This document shows positions 9,382 to 17,389 of a stretch of DNA of 47,008 nt, in pieces. The stretch comes from Lachnospiraceae bacterium OF09-6 (lineage in GTDB: Bacteria; Bacillota; Clostridia; Lachnospirales; Lachnospiraceae). A program made the translations under genes and the position numbers. The notes beneath the pieces were generated by a model that made no database searches, had not been told where the DNA came from, and saw only the letters and a program-made list of their open reading frames with translations. Position 1 is the first letter of the stretch. Each line of letters starts with the position of its first letter. The stretch spans positions 1 to 47,008 of the forward strand of contig QUMM01000026.1 in NCBI GenBank assembly GCA_003435055.1, written 5' to 3'.

Positions 9382-10119
9382 TTAGTTGGTCTTATTATAA
9401 TTCTTAATCAGTTCTTCTACTTCTTCCAGAAGGCAGTCAACCTTACCGTAAAATGCATCATTGTTTGTCGGATTATCCAGTTCTGATTTCAGGTGCTGGA
9501 ACAATTCGATAATGTTATCCATTCGTTTCTTTCCGTTTCCGTCTTTATAGAGGAGATAACGGCTTCTTTCATTTTCTTCCGGAGTCATCTTCTTTAATAC
9601 TACCTCTACATTTGGCTTTTCTCCAATGTAACGGTAAGTAATAGAAGGTGAAGCATGATTTAACAGATTCTGCAGATAATAGATATCATTGGTACTCTTA
9701 TAATATCTCCATGCAAATGTTTTTCTCATGGTCTGTGCACCGATTGAATTCAGTCCCAGTTCTTTTCCCACATTCTTAAATACACGATACGCCTGTTCTC
9801 TGGATAAGGAAGATGTAGAGCTTGCATGTCCAACGATCAGATATGCTTCCGGATCCTTGCCGTCTGTGTAGTCTAAAATAATTTTTTTCAGATCTTTATT
9901 AATCTTGAATGTTCGTTTAATATTCTTGGTTCCAATGCAGGCTTCGATCTCATCCTTTCCACGAATATCCTTATTTTTGAATTTCAGGATCTCCTGAAGC
10001 TGAAGTCCGGTTCCCACACCGATCTCGAACAAAATATAGTATTTATCATCTACCTTGCGAAGTGCCTGTTTGAAGCGTTCCAGTGTTTCGTCATCCTTAA
10101 TTGGTGATACCCAGTTCAT
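9382..10119 (-). CDS. Tyrosine-recombinase-like protein with altered active site
   Basis: The 245-residue protein aligns to the catalytic domain of phage-type integrases. TGLQLQEILKF matches box I, MRKTFAWRYY matches box II, and LLNHASPSITYRYIG carries the box-II His and nucleophile Tyr. Two catalytic positions differ: the box-I arginine (normally TGLRxxE) is glutamine, and the histidine before the box-II arginine is also glutamine (AQTMRK where THTLRK is usual). A 60-residue charged C-terminal tail follows the tyrosine. No core-binding SAM-like domain is present. There is no att site, excisionase or cargo nearby, so a domesticated DNA-binding protein is as likely as an active recombinase. 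The ribosome site is GGGAGG. Confidence 0.75.
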   Translation of the reverse strand: MNWVSPIKDDETLERFKQALRKVDDKYYILFEIGVGTGLQLQEILKFKNKDIRGKDEIEACIGTKNIKRTFKINKDLKKIILDYTDGKDPEAYLIVGHASSTSSLSREQAYRVFKNVGKELGLNSIGAQTMRKTFAWRYYKSTNDIYYLQNLLNHASPSITYRYIGEKPNVEVVLKKMTPEENERSRYLLYKDGNGKKRMDNIIELFQHLKSELDNPTNNDAFYGKVDCLLEEVEELIKNYNKTN

Positions 10120-10144
10120 ATTAATTATTCCTCCCTTATTTCCA

Positions 10145-10174
10145 CAGCCGTATGCTTTTTTCCCCTTACGGCTG
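10145..10174 (-). other. Hairpin between carboxypeptidase and recombinase-like genes
   Basis: CAGCCGTA (10145-10152) and TACGGCTG (10167-10174) form an 8-bp perfect stem 26 bases after the carboxypeptidase stop. No T run follows on the minus strand, so it is not a standard terminator. It may stabilise or process the transcript. Confidence 0.4.
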
Positions 10175-10199
10175 CCTGCTCCTTTTTACGATTTCGTAT

Positions 10200-11894
10200 T
10201 TAAGCTTCCCCTGATGTCTGTTCTTCTGTCTCCGGCTTTTGTTCTGTCTGCTCAGCTTCTTTTTCGCGGTTTTTCTTCCGCTCTTCTTCCAGCTGAATTT
10301 CCAGTTCATGTGCCCGGAGTTCCGCTTCCACCTGTGCGGCAGATTTTTCTTCAATCTCTGCTTCCAGTTGCCTGCGCAGCGCCATCTCCTGTGTACGCAG
10401 CTCGATCATTTTTTTGTATTTCTTATTTCTGCTGATCGATACCAGTAAAAGCGGTATAAAAATAATCAACAGGATCGCCCCTATTATAACAGCAAATACG
10501 GTATGTGTCTTAATGAAAAGATCTACCTTATCATACCCTCCTGCAATTGCAGTCAGTACTTTATTATTCGCAAATGCTCCATTTTGAATCATTCTGGTCA
10601 GTCCACCTGCTTCCGTTTCTGTCTCGGTTTCTGTTTCCGTCTCGGTTGGTGCCTCTGTCTCTTCCTCCCATTCCCCTGTATAGGTAAAAGAAGCACTTCC
10701 CAGAGCCTGATCCCCATAATAATATGTCAGCTTTCCAGTCGTAAAATCCATCTTTCTGGTAAGTGCCGACAATTCCACTCCGTTCGGTATGGTAAGCGTT
10801 GCCGTTTCTCCTACCGTAAATGGAGGCTGTGACAAATCAGCCTGTTTGATTTTCTCCAGTTCCGTTGGATCATCAATTCCGATAATCTCTGTATTCGTTA
10901 TACTCTGGTCCAGATTATTGACCTGTACTTCCTGAAAGTTGTCAAATCCGTAATCCAGCACAGTCTTCGTGTCTCCGTATTCGCTTTCCTGCCCCGGTGC
11001 ATGCAATACCACACTAATCAGGAGCATGCCATTTCGTTCTGCTGTAGATACCAGGGTATTCCATGCTTCATCCGTATATCCGGTCTTGCCTCCGATAAAT
11101 CCATCATAGGCTCTGCTTTCATCCATCAGCATACCGTGATGATTGGCAAAATACCTTTTTTCCTTCACCAGATTCGTCTCTGGATAACTGTACTCCTGTG
11201 TATGGATGATCTCCCGGAACTTATCGTACTTCATGGCCTCCTGGGTGATCAATGCCATATCATAGGCACAAGTATAATGATTCTCATCATGCAGTCCGTT
11301 TGGATTCACGAAATGTGTATTGACACATCCCAGCTGCGCTGCTTTTTCATTCATCATATTAGCAAAATTCTCTACACTTCCACCAATATGCTCTGCCACC
11401 GCATTGGAGATCTCATTGGCCGATGCCAGCATGATACCGTACAGGCACTGCTCCAGTGTCAGTTCTTCTCCCTCTGTCAGTCCCAGATGTGCACTTCCGT
11501 ATTCAATACTGTACACCGCATTTTCTGAAAAAGTAACCGTATCATCCAGATTCCCGTTTTCCAGCGCAAGCAACACCGTCATGATCTTGGTGATACTGGC
11601 CGGATATTCCTGTTTGTCAATGTTCTTGCCATACAGAACCGTTCCCGTATTGGCATCAAAGCAAATCGCCGCATCGCATTCTACTGCGTCCCCCTGCGGC
11701 CACCCAGGGATATCATTTGTCTGTACCGTAGGATCAATGGCTTCTTCACTTCCAGTATCTCCTTCGGTATCCGAATCTCCCTCTTCTGCACTCACTTTAT
11801 CATAAGAGGCATTGTCTGGAAGCTGTGTCCAGACAGGGTTCACACACATGACTGCCGTAAGCAGCAATGCGGTCCACAATTTCCCCTTTTTCAT
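10200..11894 (-). CDS. D-alanyl-D-alanine carboxypeptidase (DacF/PBP5 family)
   Basis: The start is set at the ATG at 11894 (564 residues) because GGAGG precedes it and a signal peptide (KKGKLWTALLLTAVMCV) begins there; the longer frame adds 24 residues without a ribosome site. The penicillin-binding motifs are complete: SITK at residues 100-103, SAN at 158-160 and KTG at 270-272. A PBP5-like C-terminal beta domain follows. Next come a Thr/Glu repeat linker (TETETETETE), a transmembrane helix (AVIIGAILLIIFIPLLLV) and an approximately 75-residue highly charged coiled-coil tail predicted to be cytoplasmic. Family members trim the terminal D-Ala of peptidoglycan stem peptides. The tail is unusual, because most family members end in an amphipathic anchor. 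Confidence 0.9.
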   Translation of the reverse strand: MKKGKLWTALLLTAVMCVNPVWTQLPDNASYDKVSAEEGDSDTEGDTGSEEAIDPTVQTNDIPGWPQGDAVECDAAICFDANTGTVLYGKNIDKQEYPASITKIMTVLLALENGNLDDTVTFSENAVYSIEYGSAHLGLTEGEELTLEQCLYGIMLASANEISNAVAEHIGGSVENFANMMNEKAAQLGCVNTHFVNPNGLHDENHYTCAYDMALITQEAMKYDKFREIIHTQEYSYPETNLVKEKRYFANHHGMLMDESRAYDGFIGGKTGYTDEAWNTLVSTAERNGMLLISVVLHAPGQESEYGDTKTVLDYGFDNFQEVQVNNLDQSITNTEIIGIDDPTELEKIKQADLSQPPFTVGETATLTIPNGVELSALTRKMDFTTGKLTYYYGDQALGSASFTYTGEWEEETEAPTETETETETETEAGGLTRMIQNGAFANNKVLTAIAGGYDKVDLFIKTHTVFAVIIGAILLIIFIPLLLVSISRNKKYKKMIELRTQEMALRRQLEAEIEEKSAAQVEAELRAHELEIQLEEERKKNREKEAEQTEQKPETEEQTSGEA

Positions 11895-11968
11895 TATTTT
11901 CCTCCTGCCAAACTTGTTTTGTTTCGTAATAAAATCCGAAACCTCCCCCATTTTGCAATACATCACAT

Positions 11969-11997
11969 ATTATAACAATCTGGGATATCCTTTTCAA
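11969..11997 (-). promoter_or_regulatory. Promoter of the carboxypeptidase gene
   Basis: On the minus strand TTGAAA (11992-11997), a 17-base spacer and TATAAT (11969-11974) form a near-consensus sigma-A promoter about 75 bases upstream of the chosen start. Confidence 0.7.
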
Positions 11998-12057
11998 GAC
12001 ACTTTTCGAAAATATTTTAGATTCTTTCCTGTCCTTTCTTCCAGATTTGGACAGCTA

Positions 12058-12066
12058 TGTTATAAT
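12058..12066 (+). promoter_or_regulatory. Extended -10 element upstream of the M20 gene
   Basis: TGTTATAAT is a TGn-extended consensus -10 located 43 bases before the M20 start codon. No good -35 is visible 17 bases upstream, which is acceptable for extended -10 promoters. Confidence 0.5.
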
Positions 12067-12108
12067 ATGTTCGTAACTGTTCACGAAACCGAAAGGATAC
12101 TACTCATT

Positions 12109-13419
12109 ATGTTTTCTGAATCTGATTTTCTTGAAATGTTAAATACTGATATCTCATCCCTGACTCCGGATCTGATCCGGCTGCGCAGGGACTTTCATCA
12201 TTTCCCGGAACCGCTGGTGCGAAGTGCGCACCACTTCCATCATTGCAAAATATCTGACGGATCTTGGTTATCAGGTGCTGACCGGTCCGGATGTGTGCGC
12301 CGCCGATGCCCGCATGGGTCTTCCATCTGAAGAGATGCTGGAATCTCACTACCAGCGTGCCCTGTCTCAGGGTGCCATACCAGAATATGCTGCGCCAGCC
12401 CGTGGCGGCTTCACCGGAGTCATCGGAACGCTGCATCTTGGTGCCGGTCCTGTGATCGCCTTGCGTTTCGATATTGATGCCCTACCTATTAAGGAAGACG
12501 AAAGTGCTGATCACCTTCCATACAAAGAAGGTTTTTCTTCTCAAAATTTGGGATTTATGCATGCCTGCGGACATGATGGACATACCGCTGTTGGTCTGAC
12601 CGTTGCACGGATTCTGTCTGAAAGGAAAGAGATGTTCTCTGGAACTGTCAGACTGATTTTCCAGCCTGCAGAAGAAGGGGTTCGCGGTGCCCGCTCTGTT
12701 GCAGAACACGGACATCTGAACGATGTGGATTATCTGATTGGAAGTCACATTTTTCCATACAGTACGCCCGGTGAGCAGATCGGTGTATCGGTTGGTCCTA
12801 CTCTGGCTACTACCAAATTAAATGTTACTTTTTCCGGTCTTTCTTCTCATGCGGCTCTCCCGGAAAAAGGCCACAATGCCATGCTGGCCATGGCCTCTGC
12901 CATTCTAAATCTCCATGCGATTCCAAGACATTCGGACGGTCCATCCCAGATCAATGTAGGAACCGCCCATGCCGGTTCCGGCCGAAATGTCATTTGCGAC
13001 CATGCAGAGCTGGAACTGGAAGTACGGGGCTGCAGTACAGAAGTCAACCATTACATGGAGCATATGCCACACAAATTCTTCAGGCTGCTGCTGCCATGCA
13101 CTCCTGCACCTGCCAGATCGAGACCGTTGGATCCGCTCCATCTGTCATGAATGACTCTGATATGATACAACTTTTGCTGGATACTGCTGCTTCTCTGAAG
13201 CTTACTATGCGTACTCCAGATCCAACTGCTTCTTTTAGTGAAGACTTCTCCTATCTCTCAGAAGCGGTACAGGCACACGGTGGAAAAAGTCTGTTTTTCT
13301 ATACACTGACTCATACAGCTGCACCTGGACATAATCCAGATTTTGACTTTGACGAAAATGCATTGCCAATTGCCGTACAGATGTTTTGCATGCTAGTATA
13401 TCGGTTATTCCACAGATAA
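12109..13419 (+). pseudogene. M20-family amidohydrolase, broken by two frameshifts
   Basis: A nearly complete M20 peptidase/amidohydrolase is spread over three frames. Segment 1 (ATG at 12109) ends with LRRDFHHFPE. Near 12211-12214 the frame shifts and continues as WCEVRTTSIIAKYLTDLGY. This segment carries the metal-binding HACGHDGHTA and PAEEGVRGARS. Near 13060 a second shift (GAGCAT where GAGGCAT would keep frame) leads into YATQILQAAAAMHSC, continuing to 13419. Family members hydrolyse N-acyl amino acids or aminobenzoyl-glutamate-like amides with two metal ions. With both breaks, no functional enzyme is expected. A draft-sequence error is the alternative, but several neighbouring genes are also broken. 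Confidence 0.85.
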
Positions 13420-13542
13420 GACATATTCAGCCGCAGAGATGGCTACAAAACATCCCGCCAGGCCACCGCCCAGCACCAGAACATCTGCTTCCACAGTCTC
13501 AGTCTGCCCGTATTCATTCTCATATGGCCATTGATATTCCAT
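13405..13542 (-). pseudogene. N-terminal stub of a FAD-dependent oxidoreductase
   Basis: A 45-codon frame on the minus strand starts at ATG 13542 with AGGGG upstream. It encodes a Rossmann dinucleotide-binding start (ADVLVLGGGLAGCFVAISAA), as in fumarate-reductase or adenylylsulfate-reductase-like flavoproteins. The frame stops five residues later, inside the end of the convergent M20 gene. Only the start of a protein normally over 400 residues long remains, so a deletion joined it to the M20 tail. It keeps its ribosome site but cannot be functional. Confidence 0.7.
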
Positions 13543-13574
13543 GTTTTTTCCCCTGAAAAAATTATCTTCTATTA

Positions 13575-14045
13575 CTATGCCGGTTCTTTACACACATCCA
13601 CCCAGCCAACTGCTTCTGCCACTTCTTCCAGTTCTGCTATGGTCAGTTTCACTGCGCTGTGATCATTCCCTGCCGCCGGATACACCGTATCGAACTGCTT
13701 CAGACTTTCATCCAGATACACCTTGACACCTTCTTTGATTCCAAACGGGCAGACACCTCCAGGTGCATGTCCGATCCAGTTTTCCACTTCCTCAAATGGA
13801 ATCATTTTTGCTTTCATATGAAAGGTATCTTTATATTTCCGGTTATCTACTCTTGCCGTGCCTTCTGTGAGAATCAGTATGGCTTCCTCTCCAATCAGAA
13901 ATGACATGGTCTTAGCAATCATGCCTGGTTCTACGCCCAGCGCCTGTGCCGCCAGCTGGACAGTTGCACTGGAATCTTCCAGTTCGATCACATGATCTGC
14001 ATAACCTTTTTCTGCCAGATATGCTTTTGCTTTCTCTAATGACAT
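13575..14045 (-). CDS. YbaK/EbsC-family aminoacyl-tRNA deacylase-like protein
   Basis: The 156-residue protein matches the YbaK/ProXp editing fold. It has the conserved lysine in GMIAKTMSFL, the substrate-loop motif APGGVCPFG, and the end DELKQFDTVYPAAG-like region common to the family. Such proteins hydrolyse mischarged aminoacyl-tRNAs (for example Cys-, Ala- or Ser-tRNA) in trans; specificity cannot be assigned. The ATG directly abuts the stop of the upstream reductase gene (TAAATG), showing tight translational coupling in a three-gene operon with FKBP and the reductase. Confidence 0.85.
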   Translation of the reverse strand: MSLEKAKAYLAEKGYADHVIELEDSSATVQLAAQALGVEPGMIAKTMSFLIGEEAILILTEGTARVDNRKYKDTFHMKAKMIPFEEVENWIGHAPGGVCPFGIKEGVKVYLDESLKQFDTVYPAAGNDHSAVKLTIAELEEVAEAVGWVDVCKEPA

Positions 14046-14960
14046 TTACTTTATGCCTCCCAGCTTTTCTGCTACTTTTTCATAAACAGGAACCGCTACT
14101 CCATATTCCTGTCCCATCCGGACTACTTCATATACCAGACCGTCGATCTCAGAACTCTTTCCAGCATAGACGTCCCTCTGCATGGATGTAGTGGCTTCCG
14201 GTGCCAGATTCTCCAGAATGCACAGATTCACATCCACCATATCTTTTTCAAATGGCACTCCCATAGCATCTGCCAGTGCTGCGATCTCACGAATCATTGC
14301 CTTGAATGTCTCACGCTGTTCGCCTTCTTTTTGGAAGTCTCCGGCTGTTGCATGATAATACAGTCCTGCTGCCCCAATCGGTGATACATAAGAAAACTTC
14401 TCCAGCGCATCACGACGAATATTTTCAGAAAGAACTCCATAAATGCTGCTATCGCAGAGATCTTTCTCAATCTCCTTTAATACCGGACGATATTCCTCTT
14501 TTTCCCGCACTCCAAAGACCACTTTCAGAATCTTGCCATGCTGGAGCAATACTCCTGGCTCTTTGATATTGGCAGATACATAGATACAGCCATCTGTCAC
14601 TAGAAGTTCTGACAGTTCCTTCTGCATTTTTGCACCGGTTCCATAGATGTTCAAAATCGGGATCACCACGGTATCCTTCTTTGCCACCTTCTGAATAAAT
14701 GGAATCGTATCTGCCAGAGAATATCCCTTTACACAAACCAGAATCACATCCGGCTGTTCTGTATAATGCCCCATATCTGACGCTTTTACCGTGATCGTCT
14801 CGGTGGACTGATCGCACATTTTTTCTAAAATCAATCCTTTTGTCTGCATCTGCTTCAGATGTGCTCCTCTGGCAATCAGTGTCACATCCTTTCCGGCTTT
14901 TGTCATGTAATAACCCACCACACCACCGGTTCCCCCTGCACCAATAATCAGGTACTTCAT
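14046..14960 (-). CDS. Ketopantoate-reductase-family protein (ApbA/PanE-like)
   Basis: The start is placed at the ATG at 14960 (304 residues) because GGGGAG sits just upstream and the Rossmann motif begins at once (KYLIIGAGGTGGVVGYY). An NADP-binding N-terminal domain is followed by the helical C-terminal domain of 2-dehydropantoate 2-reductases (about 170-300), with the helix starting LEKFSYVSPIGAAG. The true reaction may be pantothenate synthesis or reduction of another 2-keto acid; genes for panB and panC are not adjacent. The start is four bases from the FKBP stop and the stop abuts the YbaK start. Confidence 0.82.
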   Translation of the reverse strand: MKYLIIGAGGTGGVVGYYMTKAGKDVTLIARGAHLKQMQTKGLILEKMCDQSTETITVKASDMGHYTEQPDVILVCVKGYSLADTIPFIQKVAKKDTVVIPILNIYGTGAKMQKELSELLVTDGCIYVSANIKEPGVLLQHGKILKVVFGVREKEEYRPVLKEIEKDLCDSSIYGVLSENIRRDALEKFSYVSPIGAAGLYYHATAGDFQKEGEQRETFKAMIREIAALADAMGVPFEKDMVDVNLCILENLAPEATTSMQRDVYAGKSSEIDGLVYEVVRMGQEYGVAVPVYEKVAEKLGGIK

Positions 14961-14964
14961 GTTC

Positions 14965-15393
14965 TTACTCCCCAACTTCCACAAGTTCGATCTTGAAATT
15001 CAGTTCCTTTCCTGCCATCTCATGATTTGCATCAAAGGTAATGGTTGTCTCATCTTTTGCTGCTACGCTGACCGGGAATGGCTGTCCTGCTGCATTGGAT
15101 AAATACACTCTTTCTCCTACAGAGAGTCCTTCTGATCCCGGAAGCTGACTGATCTCCAGCGTAAATACATTCTCCGGATTTGGCATGCCATAGGCTTCTT
15201 CCGGCATCAGATGTACATCCACGATCTGACCTGCTTCCATATCCTTAACTGCTTCGTCAAACCCTTTGATCATCATGCCTGCACCACAGACAAACTCCAA
15301 TGGCTCGCCACGGTCATAGGAAGAATCAAACTTTGTTCCATCATTAAAAGTTCCAATATAATGTACCTTGCATTTCTTATTCTCGTTACTCAT
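14965..15393 (-). CDS. FKBP-type peptidyl-prolyl isomerase (SlyD-like)
   Basis: The ATG at 15393 is chosen (142 residues) because GGAGAA precedes it and the preceding 15 codons lack a ribosome site. The FKBP domain is split by an insert-in-flap region as in SlyD: KVHYIGTFNDGTKFDSS, PLEFVCGAGMMIKGFDEAV, then MPEEAYGMPNPENVF and FDANHEMAGKELNFKIEL. The product catalyses cis-trans isomerisation of prolyl bonds and acts as a folding chaperone in the cytosol; no signal peptide is present. It lacks the His-rich metal tail of E. coli SlyD. It is the first gene of the operon with the reductase and YbaK-like genes. Confidence 0.9.
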   Translation of the reverse strand: MSNENKKCKVHYIGTFNDGTKFDSSYDRGEPLEFVCGAGMMIKGFDEAVKDMEAGQIVDVHLMPEEAYGMPNPENVFTLEISQLPGSEGLSVGERVYLSNAAGQPFPVSVAAKDETTITFDANHEMAGKELNFKIELVEVGE

Positions 15394-15487
15394 CGTTTTC
15401 TCCAATCTTTTGCTTTTTCGACAATCTTTCCCTATCATACCATGAAGATCTGTGCTTTCGCAAGATAACGCAGTAAATTATACCAAA

Positions 15488-15526
15488 GAACCAGCCAAAT
15501 ATTATTTACGCATATCTGGCTGGTTC
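15488..15526. terminator. Hairpin downstream of the LacI/GH42 mosaic
   Basis: GAACCAGCCA (15488-15497) and TGGCTGGTTC (15517-15526) form a 10-bp perfect stem with a 19-base loop. T-rich sequence follows on both strands but no long T run, so it is a weak or bidirectional terminator. It probably once ended the gene now reduced to a remnant at 15531. Confidence 0.5.
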
Positions 15527-15530
15527 CCCT

Positions 15531-15621
15531 TTATTCTATTCCATATTCTTTTAACAACTGCTCACAGTATATCTTATCTTCTGTTGCTCTCTGTAAATCG
15601 TCCAGACGCTTTTCTTTCAGC
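15531..15621 (-). pseudogene. 3' remnant of an unidentified gene
   Basis: Following the GH42 remnant but in a different frame, codons for KEKRLDDLQRATEDKIYCEQ and nine more residues run to a TAA at 15531. The charged helical character and clean stop followed by a hairpin look like a true protein C-terminus, but I do not recognise the family. It is the third piece of a deletion mosaic. Confidence 0.45.
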
Positions 15622-15887
15622 AGTCTGGTGCGTCACAAATCTTCTCCAGTCCAGATTCAGGGCATGAAGCCGTGTCTCACCGATCTTAGACGGAGCCTCA
15701 ATCTGGTCAAAGTTATTATAAGTATGACTCCAGAAGGTGGTACACCAACGGTCATTCAGGTTCTCGATAGTCTGATATTTTTCCTTCAGCCATTTGCGAA
15801 ATGCATCCTGCACAGCGGACAGTAGCATTCTCCGCCATATTCATTGGAACTGTGCCACAGAATCACGCCTGGATGTGCAGCTACTTC
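15622..15887 (-). pseudogene. Internal fragment of a GH42 beta-galactosidase, frameshifted
   Basis: The minus strand encodes HPGVILWHSSNEYGGECYCP, the GH42 acid/base region (Glu in SNEYGG) with its Cys zinc cluster. It continues one frame over as QDAFRKWLKEKYQTIENLND and FWSHTYNNFDQIEAPSKIGE to about 15622. A single missing base near 15810 (TGCAG where TGCCAG keeps frame) breaks it. Only about 90 of roughly 650-690 residues remain, fused upstream to a LacI-type HTH. It is non-functional. Confidence 0.8.
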
Positions 15888-16025
15888 CTGTGCCAGCCCC
15901 TTTGCCATCACATTCGGACGGTAGTCATGCTTCTCAATAAACTCTAATACTCTTTCCCTTATAGCCTGCCCAATACGTCCTTTTCCTGAATAACAACACC
16001 CCAATTTACGCAACCGTTTGTTCAT
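15888..16025 (-). pseudogene. LacI-family HTH remnant fused to GH42 fragment
   Basis: The first 46 codons encode the second half of a LacI DNA-binding domain (GKGRIGQAIRERVLEFIEKH followed by DYRPNVMAKGLAQ, including the hinge-helix region). The usual first helix-turn-helix is missing and the sequence before GKGRIG is not LacI-like. At LAQ the reading continues straight into GH42 sequence, so a deletion fused a regulator to a beta-galactosidase gene it may once have controlled (inference). Confidence 0.7.
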
Positions 16026-16072
16026 TACTGATAAGAATAATAAATCAAGGCTTGAATAACAAGTGGTTATTT

Positions 16073-16618
16073 TTAACCAACGTCCCGGCTGTACTTTTCA
16101 AAAATATCCAGATACTCCTGTTCCACCTCTTCAAATGGCTGTACTTTACATTCCACTTTTATATGCATTTCCGGTTTCTCTCTATCCGGTGTCATATCCA
16201 GCAGGTTAACCAGATCGTACCATAACAGATCATCATCGATCTCTTTTACCTGCCGCTGTTCTTCTACTGTCAGATCCGTACCGAGGAATTTGGTGTAGAT
16301 CACACTCAGCAGATATTCTTCCTGCCGGATGTATTCCTGCATGGTCTGCTTAAAAGGGCGTGGTACATCAGACATATAACATTCACTGGCATCGTGCAGG
16401 AGACAGGCCAGTACGATTCGATTGGAAAGTCCCCGCCCTGCTGCCTCTTTTGCACAACAGATACAATGCTGCCCCACAGACCAGAACGTCGTCACATGCC
16501 CGTTTCCACGGCACAACAGGGATAACGCATGTGCAATATCCTCTATAATGATTCCTTCCGGATCCGGGTGCACCGGATCCAAATGTTTTCTGGTGTAGGT
16601 CGTAATATAACTGCTCAT
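16073..16618 (-). CDS. HD-domain phosphohydrolase (YfbR-like)
   Basis: The 181-residue protein has HD-superfamily metal ligands: a first histidine in FWSVGQHCICCA, the HD pair in LACLLHDASECYMSDVPRP, and a late aspartate around EIDDDLLWYD. Length and motif order fit small nucleotidases of the YfbR type (5'-deoxynucleotidases), though the family is broad and the substrate is not certain. A clear AAGGAG site precedes the ATG. It sits alone between remnants on both sides and appears intact. Confidence 0.8.
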   Translation of the reverse strand: MSSYITTYTRKHLDPVHPDPEGIIIEDIAHALSLLCRGNGHVTTFWSVGQHCICCAKEAAGRGLSNRIVLACLLHDASECYMSDVPRPFKQTMQEYIRQEEYLLSVIYTKFLGTDLTVEEQRQVKEIDDDLLWYDLVNLLDMTPDREKPEMHIKVECKVQPFEEVEQEYLDIFEKYSRDVG

Positions 16619-16675
16619 GGTATGTCTTCTCCTTCGGTAACATAATTCACTATAGTTTTCAAAATCCAGATTCGT

Positions 16676-17358
16676 CTAATCGTGATTTGATTCTATTTTG
16701 CACTGATATTCTTTCGTTTTCTTATTATAGCTGATACCTGCTGCCACTGCATCTGTGTCCATCTCCAGAGTCGCATTCAGAAGTGCTTCTGACTCCTTCT
16801 GAAAACTGATCATTTCATCCCATTTTCTTCTTCTGGTTGCCCTGACCATTTCCTGTCTGAGTTCTTCATTTGGGATAAACGCAGTCTGATAAGTCTGATC
16901 ATACCCCAAATATCCAAGATGAATCATATAAGTAAGAACATCATCTTTATTTTCAAAATGCACCGTATCATTCTGGAAAGAAGAAACATCTACTTCCACT
17001 GCCTGCCCGGATAGCATCGTTATAATATCATTACGCAATCCGTCAAAGTTCATATTAATCAGAGGAACTACTACATCATAGGAACCAGTCTGTGACCAGT
17101 AGCTCTGAAATTTTTTCCATTTCATGACTTCTATTACAGATTTAGGATTATAAACCTGATAACCTTCTAACAGATATCCATCATACCATCTTTTTACTTC
17201 GTCATAGTTTTGGTTTTTCTTCACACATAGCTCTTTTACTTCATCTTCTGTAAAGCCTATATACTGTGCCAAAATTCTTGCATCAAGCATCGTGAATTCA
17301 CTAAAATTATTTAATGCCGTCTAAAACCACTGTTGTCTGGATTTACAAAACGTCCCAT
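16676..17358 (-). pseudogene. AAA-ATPase/DUF1703 protein with internal deletion
   Basis: An ATG at 17358 with AAAGGATG upstream encodes MGRFVNPDNSGFRR, the typical N-terminus of the AAA-ATPase-like/PD-(D/E)XK family common in Clostridia. The frame then ends at TAA. Sequence resumes in another frame as NNFSEFTMLDARILAQYIGF and runs to 16676, covering only the C-terminal part. The central ATPase core (normally about 250 residues) is missing, so an internal deletion near 17305-17315 joined both ends. The C-terminus is also shorter than usual, lacking most of the nuclease-like domain. The frame from 17290 to 16676 is open but is not expected to be functional. Confidence 0.75.
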
Positions 17359-17389
17359 TGTTTCACATCCTTTCTAACTCTGTTCGCAT

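Noticed and set aside
9382..10119. Integrase of an integrative element
   Set aside because: No direct repeats, excisionase, relaxase or cargo, a missing core-binding domain and two altered catalytic residues.
11895..11966. 24-codon extension of the carboxypeptidase
   Set aside because: The signal peptide and GGAGG site indicate the ATG at 11894.
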